Assembly (NCBI RefSeq): GCF_020662345.1
Contig: NZ_VMOA01000019.1
Span: forward strand, 1-64,000
Direction: 5' to 3'
Source: Methylobacterium sp. W2
Lineage (GTDB): Bacteria > Pseudomonadota > Alphaproteobacteria > Rhizobiales > Beijerinckiaceae
Length of the DNA stretch: 64,000 nt
Below are positions 10,065-18,942 of this stretch, one piece after another (positions within the stretch are counted from its first letter, which is position 1; each line of letters begins with the position of its first letter). The notes under the pieces were generated by a model. The model saw only the letters and a program-made list of their open reading frames with translations. It was not told where the DNA came from and did no database searches. The position numbers and the translations under genes are program-made.

Positions 10065-10120
10065 CGCGTTAGAGGACCCCTCACCGGGTTCGGCCGAACG
10101 GACAAGCGGTTCGGCAATGG

Positions 10121-10147
10121 AAGGGCCGCCCTCATGGGGCGGCCCTT
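10121..10147 (+). terminator. Rho-independent terminator after the micro-ORF
   Basis: Perfect 11-bp stem AAGGGCCGCCC (10121-10131) / GGGCGGCCCTT (10137-10147) with a 5-base loop and a short T-containing tail (CGTCGTTTGGG). It can also serve the minus-strand gene that ends at 10177, whose stop lies 29 bases away. Confidence 0.75.
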
Positions 10148-10176
10148 CGTCGTTTGGGTTCTAGAAAATGAGCGCT

Positions 10177-10746
10177 TCAGCGCTTCTGGAACAGGGGCTG
10201 GGCGAGCGCCTCGGCCCGAGCCATCCAGAGGTCGCGGTCGGAACTGGCCTGAGCCAACGCCTCGGCATCGCTCTCGGAGCGCGCGCGGGCCTCGTCGAGC
10301 TTTTCGACGAAGATCGTCTGGAGTTCGGTGAGGCGGTCGCGCTCGGCGCGCAGGTCGTGGAGCTCGGCCATCTCCTTCTCCACATGCGACCGCAGGCGGC
10401 GCAGTTCCTGGGCGAGAAGCCCCTGGAGCTGGTCGTAGCGGTCGCTCTCGACCTTGAGCTTGGCCTTGAGCATCAGGTTCTCGGCCATCAGCTCGGAGAC
10501 GTCGCTGTCCTCGGCGGACTCGGTCCGGGCCGGCGGCGGCACCACCCGGGGCGACCATGACGAGGCCTGCGGCTCGGCCTTCTCCGGCGATGCCGGTCTC
10601 TCGAACGCCGCGACATTTTCGACGGCCGGGGCCTGCTCGGCGGACGTGGTCGCCGCCTTCATGGCCGCCAGCCAATCCCGCAACGGTCCGGGTGTCGGAC
10701 GTCCGTTTGAATCCTGTGCCTGGTAGTGACGGGCTGGTTCCGACAT
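10177..10746 (-). CDS. Coiled-coil protein of unknown function
   Basis: 189 residues: an N-terminal third rich in Pro/Ala/Ser (probably disordered), then a continuous heptad-like coiled coil from about residue 95 to 180 (LMAENLMLKAKLKVESDRYD, LRRLRSHVEKEMAELHDLR, RDRLTELQTIFVEKLDEA). No TM segment or enzyme motif. It is likely a cytosolic scaffold or structural partner, but nothing here names the partner. The ATG at 10746 is chosen because GAGGA lies 8 bases upstream; nine more codons are open before it. Its upstream gap, shared divergently with pgeF, contains several TTAA half sites (10787-10813) but no TTAA-N7-TTAA box. Confidence 0.7.
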   Translation of the reverse strand: MSEPARHYQAQDSNGRPTPGPLRDWLAAMKAATTSAEQAPAVENVAAFERPASPEKAEPQASSWSPRVVPPPARTESAEDSDVSELMAENLMLKAKLKVESDRYDQLQGLLAQELRRLRSHVEKEMAELHDLRAERDRLTELQTIFVEKLDEARARSESDAEALAQASSDRDLWMARAEALAQPLFQKR

Positions 10747-10922
10747 CGCTCGCGTCCTCGTGTGCAGACGCATTCGATCAAACCATGCTTAACGAACCGT
10801 AAAGGTTAAGAAAATTTCCCCGTCCCGATTTGTGGTCATGGAAAGGCCGCGCGCGACCAACCCGCGGACCGGGCTGATGCTATAGCTCGGTGCGCAATCG
10901 CCAAAGGACGGACACGGCTCAT

Positions 10923-11693
10923 ATGTATATCGAAGCGCCCAGCCTCGTGGGACAGCCCGGCATCGGACACGCCTTCTTCACCCGTGCCGGCGGCGTCTCC
11001 GAAGGCCTTTATGCCAGTCTGAACGGCGGCCTCGGCTCGCAGGACGAGCCCGCGCGCGTGGCGGAGAACCGGAGCCGGATGGCCGGGCATCTCGGCGTCC
11101 CGCCGAGCCATCTCGTCAGCCTGTACCAGGTCCACTCCGCCGAAGTCGCGATCATCGAAGGCCCCATGGCCCTCGCCGACCGCCCCCGCGCCGACGCCAT
11201 GGTCACGCGCGTTCCGAACCTCGCTCTGGGCATCGCCACTGCCGATTGCGGCCCCATCCTATTCGCCGATCCCGTCGGCCGCGTCGTCGGTGCCGCCCAT
11301 GCGGGATGGAAGGGAGCCCTGTCCGGTGTGATCGCCGCCACGGTGGAGGCCATGGAGCGGCTCGGCTCGGCGCGGGCCGACATCGTCGCCGTACTCGGCC
11401 CGACGATCTCGCAAGCCGGCTACGAGGTCGGGGACGATTTCCGCGCCCGCTTCGCCGATGAGGTTCCGGAATCGGACGCCCATTTCGCGCCGGGCGAGCG
11501 CGCCGGGCACGCCCAGTTCAATCTGCCCGGCTTCATCGTGCGCCGCTTGCGCGAAGCCGGCATCGAGAACGCCTCGACACTGGGCCTTTGCACCTACGCC
11601 GATCCCGACCGCTTCTATAGCTATCGGCGCACGACCCACCGGGGAGAGGCCGATTACGGCCGACTGATTTCGGCGATCGTTCTCGCCGGCTAG
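10923..11693 (+). CDS. pgeF: Peptidoglycan editing factor PgeF (YfiH, laccase-domain protein)
   Basis: Cytosolic zinc protein of the DUF152/YfiH family; in E. coli PgeF removes wrongly built UDP-MurNAc-L-Ser precursors, and other members act as polyphenol oxidases or purine nucleoside enzymes. Seen in 256 residues: HAFFTRAGGVSEG at the N-terminus and the three metal ligands in YQVHSAEV (His), TADCGPI (Cys) and GAAHAGWKG (His), then a C-terminal DRFYSYRR typical of the family. The ATG at 10923 is chosen because the 11 codons before it, from a GTG at 10890, do not look like PgeF. It stands alone between two unrelated genes. Confidence 0.92.
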   Translation: MYIEAPSLVGQPGIGHAFFTRAGGVSEGLYASLNGGLGSQDEPARVAENRSRMAGHLGVPPSHLVSLYQVHSAEVAIIEGPMALADRPRADAMVTRVPNLALGIATADCGPILFADPVGRVVGAAHAGWKGALSGVIAATVEAMERLGSARADIVAVLGPTISQAGYEVGDDFRARFADEVPESDAHFAPGERAGHAQFNLPGFIVRRLREAGIENASTLGLCTYADPDRFYSYRRTTHRGEADYGRLISAIVLAG

Positions 11694-11964
11694 CGGCAGA
11701 GACGATGACGGCCAGGAACTGCGACAATTTGTCATTCGGCTGAGCGTGGGAAAAGCGTGGCCGCAGGTGAACCTTGGCCGTTCGGCGGTGTTCTGGCTAT
11801 GCGTTGCCTCTCGTGAGGTGGTCGCTGCCACAAAGGGGCCGTGTTCGACACACGCGGCGTGGTTGCGATGCAACAGCTTCCTGAGGGATGCTGAGATATA
11901 GACGGGGAATTGCGCAGGACCGCTCCCAAAAAGGCGGCCGCGCTAACGAGTAGAGGACCAGACC
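11694..11964. other. Intergenic leader upstream of the outer-membrane barrel gene
   Basis: 271 bases with no credible ORF. It must hold the promoter of the highly codon-biased barrel gene that follows, and ends with AGAGGACC, a Shine-Dalgarno-like run about 8 bases before its ATG. No operator or RNA element stands out. Confidence 0.4.
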
Positions 11965-12810
11965 ATGAAATCCTTCCTTCGCGGCACGACCGCCCTCGCC
12001 GGCATCGTCATCGCCGGTTCCGCTTTCGCCGCCGACCTTCCGCGCCGTGCCGCTCCGCCGGTGTTCGTGCCGGTGCCGGTGTTCACCTGGACGGGCGCCT
12101 ACTTCGGTATCAACGCCGGTTACGGCTTCGACGCCGGCAGCAACAGCGACCGCTACACCCTTCCGGGCGGTTCGGTGCTGAACTCCTTCACCCGCACCCC
12201 GGTGGTCGTGTCCACCAACGGCGGCAACGACCTCGAAGGCTTCGTCGGCGGTGGCCAGGTCGGCTACAACTACCAGTTCACCCCGGGTTCGGGCGTGGTC
12301 GTCGGTATCGAAGCTGACGCCCAGTACACCGATTTCGGCAACAAGAGCCGCACCGTGGCCGGCACCATCAGCCCCGCCGCCGGCGCTCTCGTCAGCCCGA
12401 CCTCGGTCCGTATCCCGGGCAACGAGATGAACTTCTTCGGTACCGTTCGCGGCCGTATCGGTTACGCCTTCGACCGCACCCTCGTGTACGGCACCGGCGG
12501 CTTCGCCTACGGCGACGGCGCCACGGGCGGCGACGATTTCCGCACCGGCTACACCGCTGGTGGTGGTATCGAGTACGCTCTGCCCACCGACTCGTTCTTC
12601 AACTTCTTCAAGTCGTCGGCCGTGACGCTGAAGGTCGAAGGCCTGTACGTGAACCTCGAGAACGACAAGAACAACCGCGGCGGTCGCTCGGTGTTCAACT
12701 CCGCCGTCGCCCCGTCGGGTCTGCTCACCATCAGCCCGGCTGTCGCTGCGCGTGAGTCCGAGTTCGCCGTCGTCCGCGCCGGCCTGAACTACAAGTTCGG
12801 CTCGTACTAG
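11965..12810 (+). CDS. Outer-membrane beta-barrel protein (Omp25/31-like porin family)
   Basis: 281 residues with a Sec signal peptide (cleavage after GSAFA, about residue 22) and a mature chain beginning ADLPRR, followed by WTGAYFGINAGYGFD and repeated amphipathic strands ending in AGLNYKFGS with a C-terminal aromatic residue. That is the pattern of the abundant eight-stranded Omp25/Omp31/RopB barrels of Hyphomicrobiales. Codon use is strongly biased to C-ending codons, which fits high expression. It is a single transcription unit: long leader before it, strong terminator right after it. Probably a major surface protein; it may help anchor the outer membrane or serve as a phage/host contact point (inference). 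Confidence 0.88.
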   Translation: MKSFLRGTTALAGIVIAGSAFAADLPRRAAPPVFVPVPVFTWTGAYFGINAGYGFDAGSNSDRYTLPGGSVLNSFTRTPVVVSTNGGNDLEGFVGGGQVGYNYQFTPGSGVVVGIEADAQYTDFGNKSRTVAGTISPAAGALVSPTSVRIPGNEMNFFGTVRGRIGYAFDRTLVYGTGGFAYGDGATGGDDFRTGYTAGGGIEYALPTDSFFNFFKSSAVTLKVEGLYVNLENDKNNRGGRSVFNSAVAPSGLLTISPAVAARESEFAVVRAGLNYKFGSY

Positions 12811-12860
12811 GCCTTAGCGGATCCGGTCACCGCCTCAGGGCGGCGACCTCCGTTTCCAAG

Positions 12861-12893
12861 AAAGAGCCCGGCCGAAAGGTCGGGCTCTTTTTT
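12861..12893 (+). terminator. Rho-independent terminator of the outer-membrane barrel gene
   Basis: AAAGAGCCCGGCC (12861-12873), GAAA tetraloop, GGTCGGGCTCTTT (12878-12890) followed by TTT. A 13-bp stem (one G:T) with T tract 50 bases after the stop. Confidence 0.92.
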
Positions 12894-13014
12894 GTTGCGT
12901 GACAGGGACTTGCCGCGATCGACCCCGAAACCTGTCAGAAATTTCATGCTGGGAAGCGGATTCCCGGTGCATCCGCAACGGCGAAGTTCGCGTTGACCCC
13001 CTGACAAAGCCTGA

Positions 13015-13039
13015 GGCGCCTCCCCATCTCGGAGGCGCC
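13015..13039 (+). other. Leader hairpin upstream of the DUF2076 gene
   Basis: GGCGCCTCC (13015-13023) pairs perfectly with GGAGGCGCC (13031-13039) around a 7-base loop, 43 bases before the ATG at 13083. No T tract follows, so it is more likely a leader structure than a terminator. The ribosome site AGGAGG lies just before the ATG. Confidence 0.4.
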
Positions 13040-13082
13040 GGGGCGGCATTGGCCCGCAGGCTTCTCTCAGGAGGACGACCCC

Positions 13083-13811
13083 ATGAACAGCGAAGAACGC
13101 GAGGTCATCGGCGGCATTTTCCAGCGTCTGGAGCAGGCCGCGAGCCAGCCCCGCGACGCCGATGCCGAGCGCTTCATCGCGGACAAGCTCCGCGCCCAGC
13201 CCTACGCGCCTTACGCGATGGCGCAGCTGATCTATGTCCAGGAAGAGGCGATCAAGAGCCTCAACGAGCAGCTCGAACAGGCTCGCCAGGCGGCCCAGCA
13301 GCAGCCCCAGGGCGGCGGCGGCGGCTTCCTGTCCAGCATCTTCGGCGGTGGATCGCGTCAGCCGGAACCCCAGCGTCCGTCCGGCCAGCCTTGGGGCGGC
13401 CAGGGTGGGCCGCAGCAGGGATACGGTCAGCAGCCCGGTTATGGGCAGCAGCCGGGTTACGGCCAGCAGCCCGGTTACGGCGGACCGCAGCAGGGTGGCC
13501 CATGGGCCGGCCAGCAGGCGGCACCCGCACGCGGCGGCGGCTTCATGGCGACCGCGCTTCCGATGGCGGCGGGTGCCGCCGGCGGCATGCTGCTCGGCAG
13601 CGCCCTGTCCAATGCCTTTGCCGGCGGGCATTCGGCGCTTGGTAGCGCCGCGGCAGCGGGCCTTCCCTCGGCCGGTGCCGCGGCGGGCAACGAAGATCTC
13701 GGCTCGGCCCTCGGCGGCGGCAACGACTTTCAGGACGCTTCGTTCGACAGCGATCCGGGCAGCGATTTCGGCGGCGACCTGGGCGGTGGCGGCGACGACG
13801 ATTGGGTGTGA
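13083..13811 (+). CDS. DUF2076 domain-containing protein
   Basis: 242 residues. The first 75 or so form a helical head (EEREVIGGIFQRLEQAA, IADKLRAQPYAPYAMAQLIY) that defines DUF2076. Then comes a low-complexity Gly/Gln/Pro linker with three near-perfect GYGQQP repeats, encoded by an 18-bp DNA repeat at about 13420-13480, then a hydrophobic Ala/Gly stretch (about 150-185, possible single TM segment or membrane-inserting helix) and an acidic tail ending GGGDDDWV. The family is annotated only as periplasmic ligand-binding-like or unknown. AGGAGG before the ATG gives a strong start. A terminator follows directly, so it is monocistronic. Confidence 0.9.
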   Translation: MNSEEREVIGGIFQRLEQAASQPRDADAERFIADKLRAQPYAPYAMAQLIYVQEEAIKSLNEQLEQARQAAQQQPQGGGGGFLSSIFGGGSRQPEPQRPSGQPWGGQGGPQQGYGQQPGYGQQPGYGQQPGYGGPQQGGPWAGQQAAPARGGGFMATALPMAAGAAGGMLLGSALSNAFAGGHSALGSAAAAGLPSAGAAAGNEDLGSALGGGNDFQDASFDSDPGSDFGGDLGGGGDDDWV

Positions 13812-13857
13812 GCGAAGGTTGCGCACCTTATCGTGCGTGATGGTTCATTAACGAGAG

Positions 13858-13897
13858 AGGCCCGGCGCGTGTCCCCACGCGCCGGGCCTTTTTTTTT
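13858..13897 (+). terminator. Rho-independent terminator after the DUF2076 gene
   Basis: Perfect 14-bp stem AGGCCCGGCGCGTG (13858-13871) / CACGCGCCGGGCCT (13876-13889), 4-base loop and a run of nine T. It ends the plus-strand DUF2076 transcript just before the convergent L,D-transpeptidase gene. Confidence 0.95.
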
Positions 13898-13914
13898 GAG
13901 TTGCCGGCCGTCGC

Positions 13915-14733
13915 TCACAAAACGTCGACCCGCGTCCCCACGGGCGTGCGTTCATACAGGTCGATGACGTCCTCGTTCATCATCCGGATGCAGCCCGACG
14001 AGACGGATTGCCCGATCGTGTGCGGCTCGTTGGTGCCGTGGATGCGGTAGAGGGACGAGCCGAGATAGAGCGCCCGCGCTCCAAGCGGATTGGCCGGGCC
14101 GCCCGCCATGTGGCGCGGCAGGTCGGGGCGGCGCTGGAGCATCTCCGCCGGAGGCGTCCAATCCGGCCATTCGCGCTTCTGGCTGACCGTCTTCATCCCC
14201 GACCAGGCAAAGCCCGGACGACCGACACCGATGCCGTAACGGATGGCCTGACCAGCGGGCTGGACGAGATAGAGGAACTTCGTCCGGGTATCGATGACGA
14301 TGGAGCCGGGCTTCTGCCGCCCATCGAAGGAAACGACCTGTCGGGCATAGCGCGGGTCGGGTGTGCGCTCGATCATGGCGGCCTGCGTCTCGGGCAGCGC
14401 CTGCGACGGCAGGGCCGCGAGCCGCGTGCGCGCGGGAGCGAGATAAGGATCGACGTCGGGCACGCGGTCGCCCGAGTAGAGCGCGCGCGGCATCGGCTCG
14501 CCGCCATAGCCCTGCGCGGCGGGGTGGCGCGGGAGCACGCCGTCATCCGCGAGGCCGGGACGTCTGGCGCGCGGCGGCGTTCCATTGCCCGTCACCAGGA
14601 ATTCGATGAAGCCGCCACCGTACTGGCCGGGGGATGTCTGAGCCTGTGCGGCTCCCCCCGTCACCGCCGCCGCCAGGCCGGCCATGGCGACGCACAACTC
14701 GATACGCTTCAACACGCGACTACTCCGGGCCAT
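13915..14733 (-). CDS. L,D-transpeptidase (YkuD domain), short type
   Basis: Periplasmic enzyme that makes 3-3 peptidoglycan cross-links or attaches proteins to peptidoglycan. 272 residues: signal peptide (about 1-33, ends AAQAQ), a proline-rich spacer, then the YkuD domain from about 145: GSIVIDTRTKFLYLV, HGTNEPHTIG and the catalytic SSGCIRM with Cys near residue 253. The ATG at 14733 is chosen because the frame before it (to 15027) lacks coding character and the signal peptide begins here. A second, unrelated-looking L,D-transpeptidase lies at 62.4-63.7 kb. No partner gene is adjacent; the neighbour cheZ is divergent. Confidence 0.92.
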   Translation of the reverse strand: MARSSRVLKRIELCVAMAGLAAAVTGGAAQAQTSPGQYGGGFIEFLVTGNGTPPRARRPGLADDGVLPRHPAAQGYGGEPMPRALYSGDRVPDVDPYLAPARTRLAALPSQALPETQAAMIERTPDPRYARQVVSFDGRQKPGSIVIDTRTKFLYLVQPAGQAIRYGIGVGRPGFAWSGMKTVSQKREWPDWTPPAEMLQRRPDLPRHMAGGPANPLGARALYLGSSLYRIHGTNEPHTIGQSVSSGCIRMMNEDVIDLYERTPVGTRVDVL

Positions 14734-15019
14734 CACGAACCTGATCTCCAGGCTGGCCCGACGGGACGAGAATCGCGTGAAAGAACGTGGTGAATCGTTC
14801 AGTCCATTGCGGCTCCATTGGTAGCTTTCAAGAACAGCATGAATCGACCGTAAAAGTGCGCACGACCTTTTGTCTGTTGAAGAAATGGCAACGACTTTGT
14901 CGCATGGTGGCTCGAAGGCGTCTCGTCTCGGGATTCGCGTCGTTCGTGAGGATGACGACGCCCGAGCCACGCCTGCCCCGCCATTCGACCCAGTTACTCC
15001 TGCCGGCTGATCATCCCCG

Positions 15020-15751
15020 ATGAACATGAAGCGCTACCGCATCGAAGACAGCCTCGGTTTGGCAAGCCTCCGACCCGTCGCGGAGGTCGTGCACGCCGTC
15101 GAGCGTCCCGGCGCCGATGACGTGAAGCTCGATGAGATCCTCTCGGCGATCCAGGATCTCCGCCGCATCACGCAGACGAGCACGGTCGAGACGATCGAAG
15201 CCTGCCGGAAGGAGCTCAACGAAGCCTTCGCCATGCGCTCCGAGCTCGACGTAATGAAGGGCGCGATCACCCGGACCAAGCAGGAGATCGCGACGCTCTA
15301 TCACTCGGAGAATACCGGGAAGGGGATGAAGCGGGTCGCCGGCGAACTCGATGCGGTGGTGGAATCCACCGAGCTCGCCACGAGCACGATCCTCGGCGCC
15401 CTGGAAGAGATCGAGATTAATGCCAGCGCCTTGCGGGCCATGCGCAATGCCGCCGGCGCCGAGAATGTCGACATGATCCTCGAGCGCGTGATCGTCGCCT
15501 ACGAAGCCTGCAACTTCCAGGATCTCACCGGCCAGCGCATCAACAAGATCGTCGGCGTGCTCAAGTTCATCGAGGAGCATCTCGATCGCATGATCGACGC
15601 CTGGGGCGGCCTCGATTCGTTCAGCGAGATCCTCGGCGTCGTGCCGCAGGCCCCCAGCATCGACTACGAAAGCTCGCTCCTCAACGGACCGAAGCTCGAT
15701 AGCGATCCGGGCCATGTCGACCAGGGCGATATCGACGCGCTGTTCGATTGA
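15020..15751 (+). CDS. cheZ: CheZ-type CheY-phosphate phosphatase
   Basis: Cytosolic chemotaxis phosphatase that removes phosphate from CheY-P and so resets the flagellar motor. 243 residues, almost all helical; the signature ACNFQDLTGQRINKIV (about 170-185) holds the catalytic Gln in the family, and the acidic end GDIDALFD matches the C-terminal CheY-binding peptide of CheZ. The ATG at 15020 or 15026 could start it; neither has a strong ribosome site. CheZ is mainly known from gamma- and betaproteobacteria, but alphaproteobacterial homologues of this form exist. No other che gene is adjacent; a chemoreceptor is at 2.8-4.4 kb. Confidence 0.85.
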   Translation: MNMKRYRIEDSLGLASLRPVAEVVHAVERPGADDVKLDEILSAIQDLRRITQTSTVETIEACRKELNEAFAMRSELDVMKGAITRTKQEIATLYHSENTGKGMKRVAGELDAVVESTELATSTILGALEEIEINASALRAMRNAAGAENVDMILERVIVAYEACNFQDLTGQRINKIVGVLKFIEEHLDRMIDAWGGLDSFSEILGVVPQAPSIDYESSLLNGPKLDSDPGHVDQGDIDALFD

Positions 15752-15867
15752 GATCCGACCGCATCGACCACCGCTTTCCGTCGCGGTCCGTCGAAATCCG
15801 GTCGCGACGATCCGAGGAGAGCGGGGAGCCCCTTCCCTCTCGAATCCGCGGCGCTTAAGTCTCGCGG

Positions 15868-17922
15868 ATGAGCCGCCAGCCCGCGAAAGACCCGTCTTCC
15901 CAGCGCGACCTGCCGCCGGATGCGTTCGACGAACGCGAGGATGCGGACGAGACCCCCGAACGCATCGACGACGGCCCCGAGATCGACTTCGATTTCGAGG
16001 AAGGCGCGGTCAAGGCCGGCACGGAGATCATCCGCCGGTTCTGGAGTACGCTGCCATCGGGACCGGGCGTCTACCGGATGTTCGATGAGAAGGGCGACGT
16101 CCTCTACGTCGGCAAGGCCAAGAACCTGAAGGCCCGGGTCGGCTCCTATGCGCGGGGCCAGGCCCATTCCAACCGCATCGCCCGGATGATCTCGCAGACG
16201 GCGGCGATGGAATTCGTCACCACCGCCACCGAGACCGAAGCGCTGCTGCTGGAGGCCAACCTCATCAAGCAGCTGAAGCCCCGCTTCAACGTGCTGATGC
16301 GGGACGACAAGTCGTTCCCCTACATCCTGGTCACGGCGGATTCGGAAGCGCCACAGATCGTCAAGCATCGTGGTGCGAGACGGCGCAAGGGCAGCTATTA
16401 CGGCCCCTTCGCCACCGTCTGGGCGGTGAACCGCACCGTCAATGCGCTTCAGCGCGCCTTCCTGCTGCGCACCTGCACTGACAGCTATTACGAGAACCGA
16501 ACCCGGCCCTGCCTGCTCTACCAGATCAAGCGCTGCGCCGGTCCTTGCACCGGCGAGATCGCCCTACCGGAATATCAGGCGCTCGCCGAGAATGCGAAGG
16601 GCTTCCTGTCGGGCAAATCCAACGCGGTGAAGGACCGCATGCGCGAGGAGATGCAGGACGCCTCGGAGAAACTCGAATTCGAGCGCGCCGCCCGCTTTCG
16701 CGACAGGATTTCCGCGCTCTCGGCGATCCAGGGGACGCAAGGGGTCAACACTCAGGGTATCGAGGAGGCGGATGTGTTCGCCCTCGACGAGCAGGCCGGC
16801 CAGTTCTGCATCGAGGTCTTCTTCTTCCGCAACTTCCAGAACTGGGGCAACCGCGCCTATTTCCCGAAGGCCGACCGCTCCATGACGCCGGACGAGGTGC
16901 TCGCCTCCTTCATCAGCCAGTTCTACGACGACAAGCCGGCTCCCCGGATCGTCCTCGTCTCCCACGCCATCGAGGATGCGGAGCTGATGGCGGCCGCCCT
17001 GTCGAGCCGCGCCGAGAACCGGGTGGAGGTCCACCAGCCCCAGCGGGGCGAACGCAAGGCCCTGGTGGAATACGCCCAGCGCAACGCCAAGGAGGCCCTG
17101 GCGCGCAGGCTCGCCGACACCGCCTCGCAGGGCAAGTTGCTGGTGGCGCTGGGCCAATCGTTCGGCCTGCCCGCCGCACCCCGCCGCATCGAGGTCTACG
17201 ACAATTCCCACATCATGGGCACGAACGCCGTGGGGGGCATGATCGTCGCCGGCCCCTCGGGCTTTGCCAAGACGCATTACCGCACCTTCAACATCAAGTC
17301 GGAAGAGCTGACGCCGGGTGACGATTTCGGGATGATGAAGGAGGTGCTGCAGCGCCGCTTCAAGCGTCTCGTCAAGGAGAACCCGCGCACGCCGAACGAG
17401 GCGGCGTTGGCGGCCAGCGAAGGCGGCGTGTCCGAGCCGGTCCCCGAACCGGATGGCGAGACGATGCCGGCCTGGCCCGACCTCGTGCTCATCGACGGCG
17501 GCAAGGGCCAGCTCGAAGCCGCCCGCACGGCCCTCGAACAGCTCGGGGTCACCGATGTCGCCCTCGTGGGCATCGCCAAGGGCCGCGACCGCGATGCGGG
17601 GCGCGAGACTTTCTTCGTGCCCGGCAAAGCCCCGTTCAAGCTGCCGCCGCGCGACCCGACCCTCTACTTCGTCCAGCGCCTGCGGGACGAGGCCCATCGC
17701 TTCGCCATCGGTACGCATAGGGCCAAGCGCAAACGCGAGATGATTAAGAACCCCCTCGACGAGATCGCCGGCATCGGCCCGACCCGCAAACGCGCCCTCC
17801 TCCACCATTTCGGGACGGTGAAGGCGATTCAGCGCGCCTCGCTGGAGGATCTGGCAACCACGCCCGGCGTCAACGCGGCCACGGCGCGGGCGGTGTATGA
17901 TTTTTTCCAGGCCGGAGGGTGA
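15868..17922 (+). CDS. uvrC: Excinuclease ABC subunit C
   Basis: Nuclease that makes both cuts in UvrABC nucleotide excision repair. 684 residues: an acidic N-terminal extension of about 65 residues not needed for activity, GIY-YIG domain ([20 protein letters not shown], about 70-150), UvrBC-contact UVR motif near 265-285 ([15 protein letters not shown]), RNase-H-like endonuclease domain ([27 protein letters not shown]) and C-terminal helix-hairpin-helix ([17 protein letters not shown]). Starts at the ATG at 15868. It is followed after 97 bases by pgsA and moaD on the same strand, an arrangement common in alphaproteobacteria. Confidence 0.97.
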   Translation: MSRQPAKDPSSQRDLPPDAFDEREDADETPERIDDGPEIDFDFEEGAVKAGTEIIRRFWSTLPSGPGVYRMFDEKGDVLYVGKAKNLKARVGSYARGQAHSNRIARMISQTAAMEFVTTATETEALLLEANLIKQLKPRFNVLMRDDKSFPYILVTADSEAPQIVKHRGARRRKGSYYGPFATVWAVNRTVNALQRAFLLRTCTDSYYENRTRPCLLYQIKRCAGPCTGEIALPEYQALAENAKGFLSGKSNAVKDRMREEMQDASEKLEFERAARFRDRISALSAIQGTQGVNTQGIEEADVFALDEQAGQFCIEVFFFRNFQNWGNRAYFPKADRSMTPDEVLASFISQFYDDKPAPRIVLVSHAIEDAELMAAALSSRAENRVEVHQPQRGERKALVEYAQRNAKEALARRLADTASQGKLLVALGQSFGLPAAPRRIEVYDNSHIMGTNAVGGMIVAGPSGFAKTHYRTFNIKSEELTPGDDFGMMKEVLQRRFKRLVKENPRTPNEAALAASEGGVSEPVPEPDGETMPAWPDLVLIDGGKGQLEAARTALEQLGVTDVALVGIAKGRDRDAGRETFFVPGKAPFKLPPRDPTLYFVQRLRDEAHRFAIGTHRAKRKREMIKNPLDEIAGIGPTRKRALLHHFGTVKAIQRASLEDLATTPGVNAATARAVYDFFQAGG

Positions 17923-18019
17923 GGCTCGGCCACGTCGCGCGGAAACTACCGCCCCCGGGATTACCGTCTCACCATCATCGCGGTTGACCCCTCCCCCCGC
18001 CCATGGTTTCACCGCGTCG

Positions 18020-18619
18020 ATGACTGTCCTCCCCCTCCGACGCCGGTCACCGGCCTGGACGCTGGCGAATTGCCTGACCTACGGGCGGCTGGTCGCCGTC
18101 CCCGTGGTCGTGGCGCTGTTGTACTGGCCGGACGAGCATGTGGCGCGGTTCACGGCTCTGGGCGTCTTCATCGCTGCGGCCATCACCGATTATCTCGACG
18201 GCTACGTCGCCCGGACCTACGATCAGAGCTCCGCCCTGGGGCGCATGCTCGATCCGATCGCCGACAAGCTTCTCGTCGCCGCCTGCCTGCTGATGCTGGT
18301 GGCCGACAAGACGATCCATGACTGGAGCCTGTGGGCGGCCATCGTCATCCTGTGCCGCGAGATCCTCGTCTCGGGCCTGCGCGAGTATCTGGCGGAGCTG
18401 AAGGTCAGTCTCCCCGTCAGTCGCGTCGCCAAGTGGAAGACCACCCTACAGCTCGTGGCGATCGGCTTCCTCGTGGCTGGTAAGGCGGGAGAGACGATCC
18501 TGCCCCATACCGTCCTCGCCGGGGAGACCCTGCTGTGGATCGCCGCGGCCCTGACGCTGTACACCGGCTACGATTATATGAGAGCCGGCATCCGGCACGT
18601 GATCGACGATCCGCGCTGA
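18020..18619 (+). CDS. pgsA: CDP-diacylglycerol--glycerol-3-phosphate 3-phosphatidyltransferase
   Basis: Inner-membrane enzyme of phosphatidylglycerol synthesis: CDP-diacylglycerol plus glycerol-3-phosphate gives phosphatidylglycerophosphate. 199 residues with several TM helices and the complete CDP-alcohol phosphotransferase motif D-x2-DG-x2-AR-x8-G-x3-D-x3-D (DYLDGYVAR at about 55, then GRMLDPIADK). The ATG at 18020 gives a protein of normal length; the 41 open codons upstream are not PgsA-like. Lies between uvrC and moaD, probably one transcript. Confidence 0.95.
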   Translation: MTVLPLRRRSPAWTLANCLTYGRLVAVPVVVALLYWPDEHVARFTALGVFIAAAITDYLDGYVARTYDQSSALGRMLDPIADKLLVAACLLMLVADKTIHDWSLWAAIVILCREILVSGLREYLAELKVSLPVSRVAKWKTTLQLVAIGFLVAGKAGETILPHTVLAGETLLWIAAALTLYTGYDYMRAGIRHVIDDPR

Positions 18620-18650
18620 CCCGCCGATGCCGAAGCCGGAAGGGCAGACT

Positions 18651-18902
18651 ATGAAGCTCGTGTATTTCGCCTGGGTGCGCGAACGCATCGGCAAGGCCGA
18701 AGAGACCGTGGACCTGCCGGCCGGGACCGAGACGGTGGCCGATCTCGTCGGCTGGCTGCGCGGTCGCGGCGAGGAATACGCCTATGCGTTCGAGAATGCC
18801 GGCATCGTGCGGGCGGCCATCGACCGCATCCATGCCAAGCCGGATGCCGCCATCGCGGGTGCCACCGAGATCGCGTTCTTCCCGCCGATGACCGGCGGCT
18901 GA
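18651..18902 (+). CDS. moaD: Molybdopterin synthase small subunit MoaD
   Basis: Ubiquitin-like sulfur carrier that, as a C-terminal thiocarboxylate, gives sulfur to precursor Z with MoaE to form molybdopterin. 83 residues, beta-grasp fold, ending FFPPMTGG with the essential Gly-Gly. ATG at 18651, with AGGGCAG upstream. It is 31 bases after pgsA. In many relatives moaE follows at once; here a GNAT gene begins 40 bases later and there is no moaE-like sequence in the window, so its partner must be elsewhere. Confidence 0.92.
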   Translation: MKLVYFAWVRERIGKAEETVDLPAGTETVADLVGWLRGRGEEYAYAFENAGIVRAAIDRIHAKPDAAIAGATEIAFFPPMTGG

Positions 18903-18942
18903 GCGACCGCTCGCCGGATCTCTCGCGAGGGCGTGCCTATCG

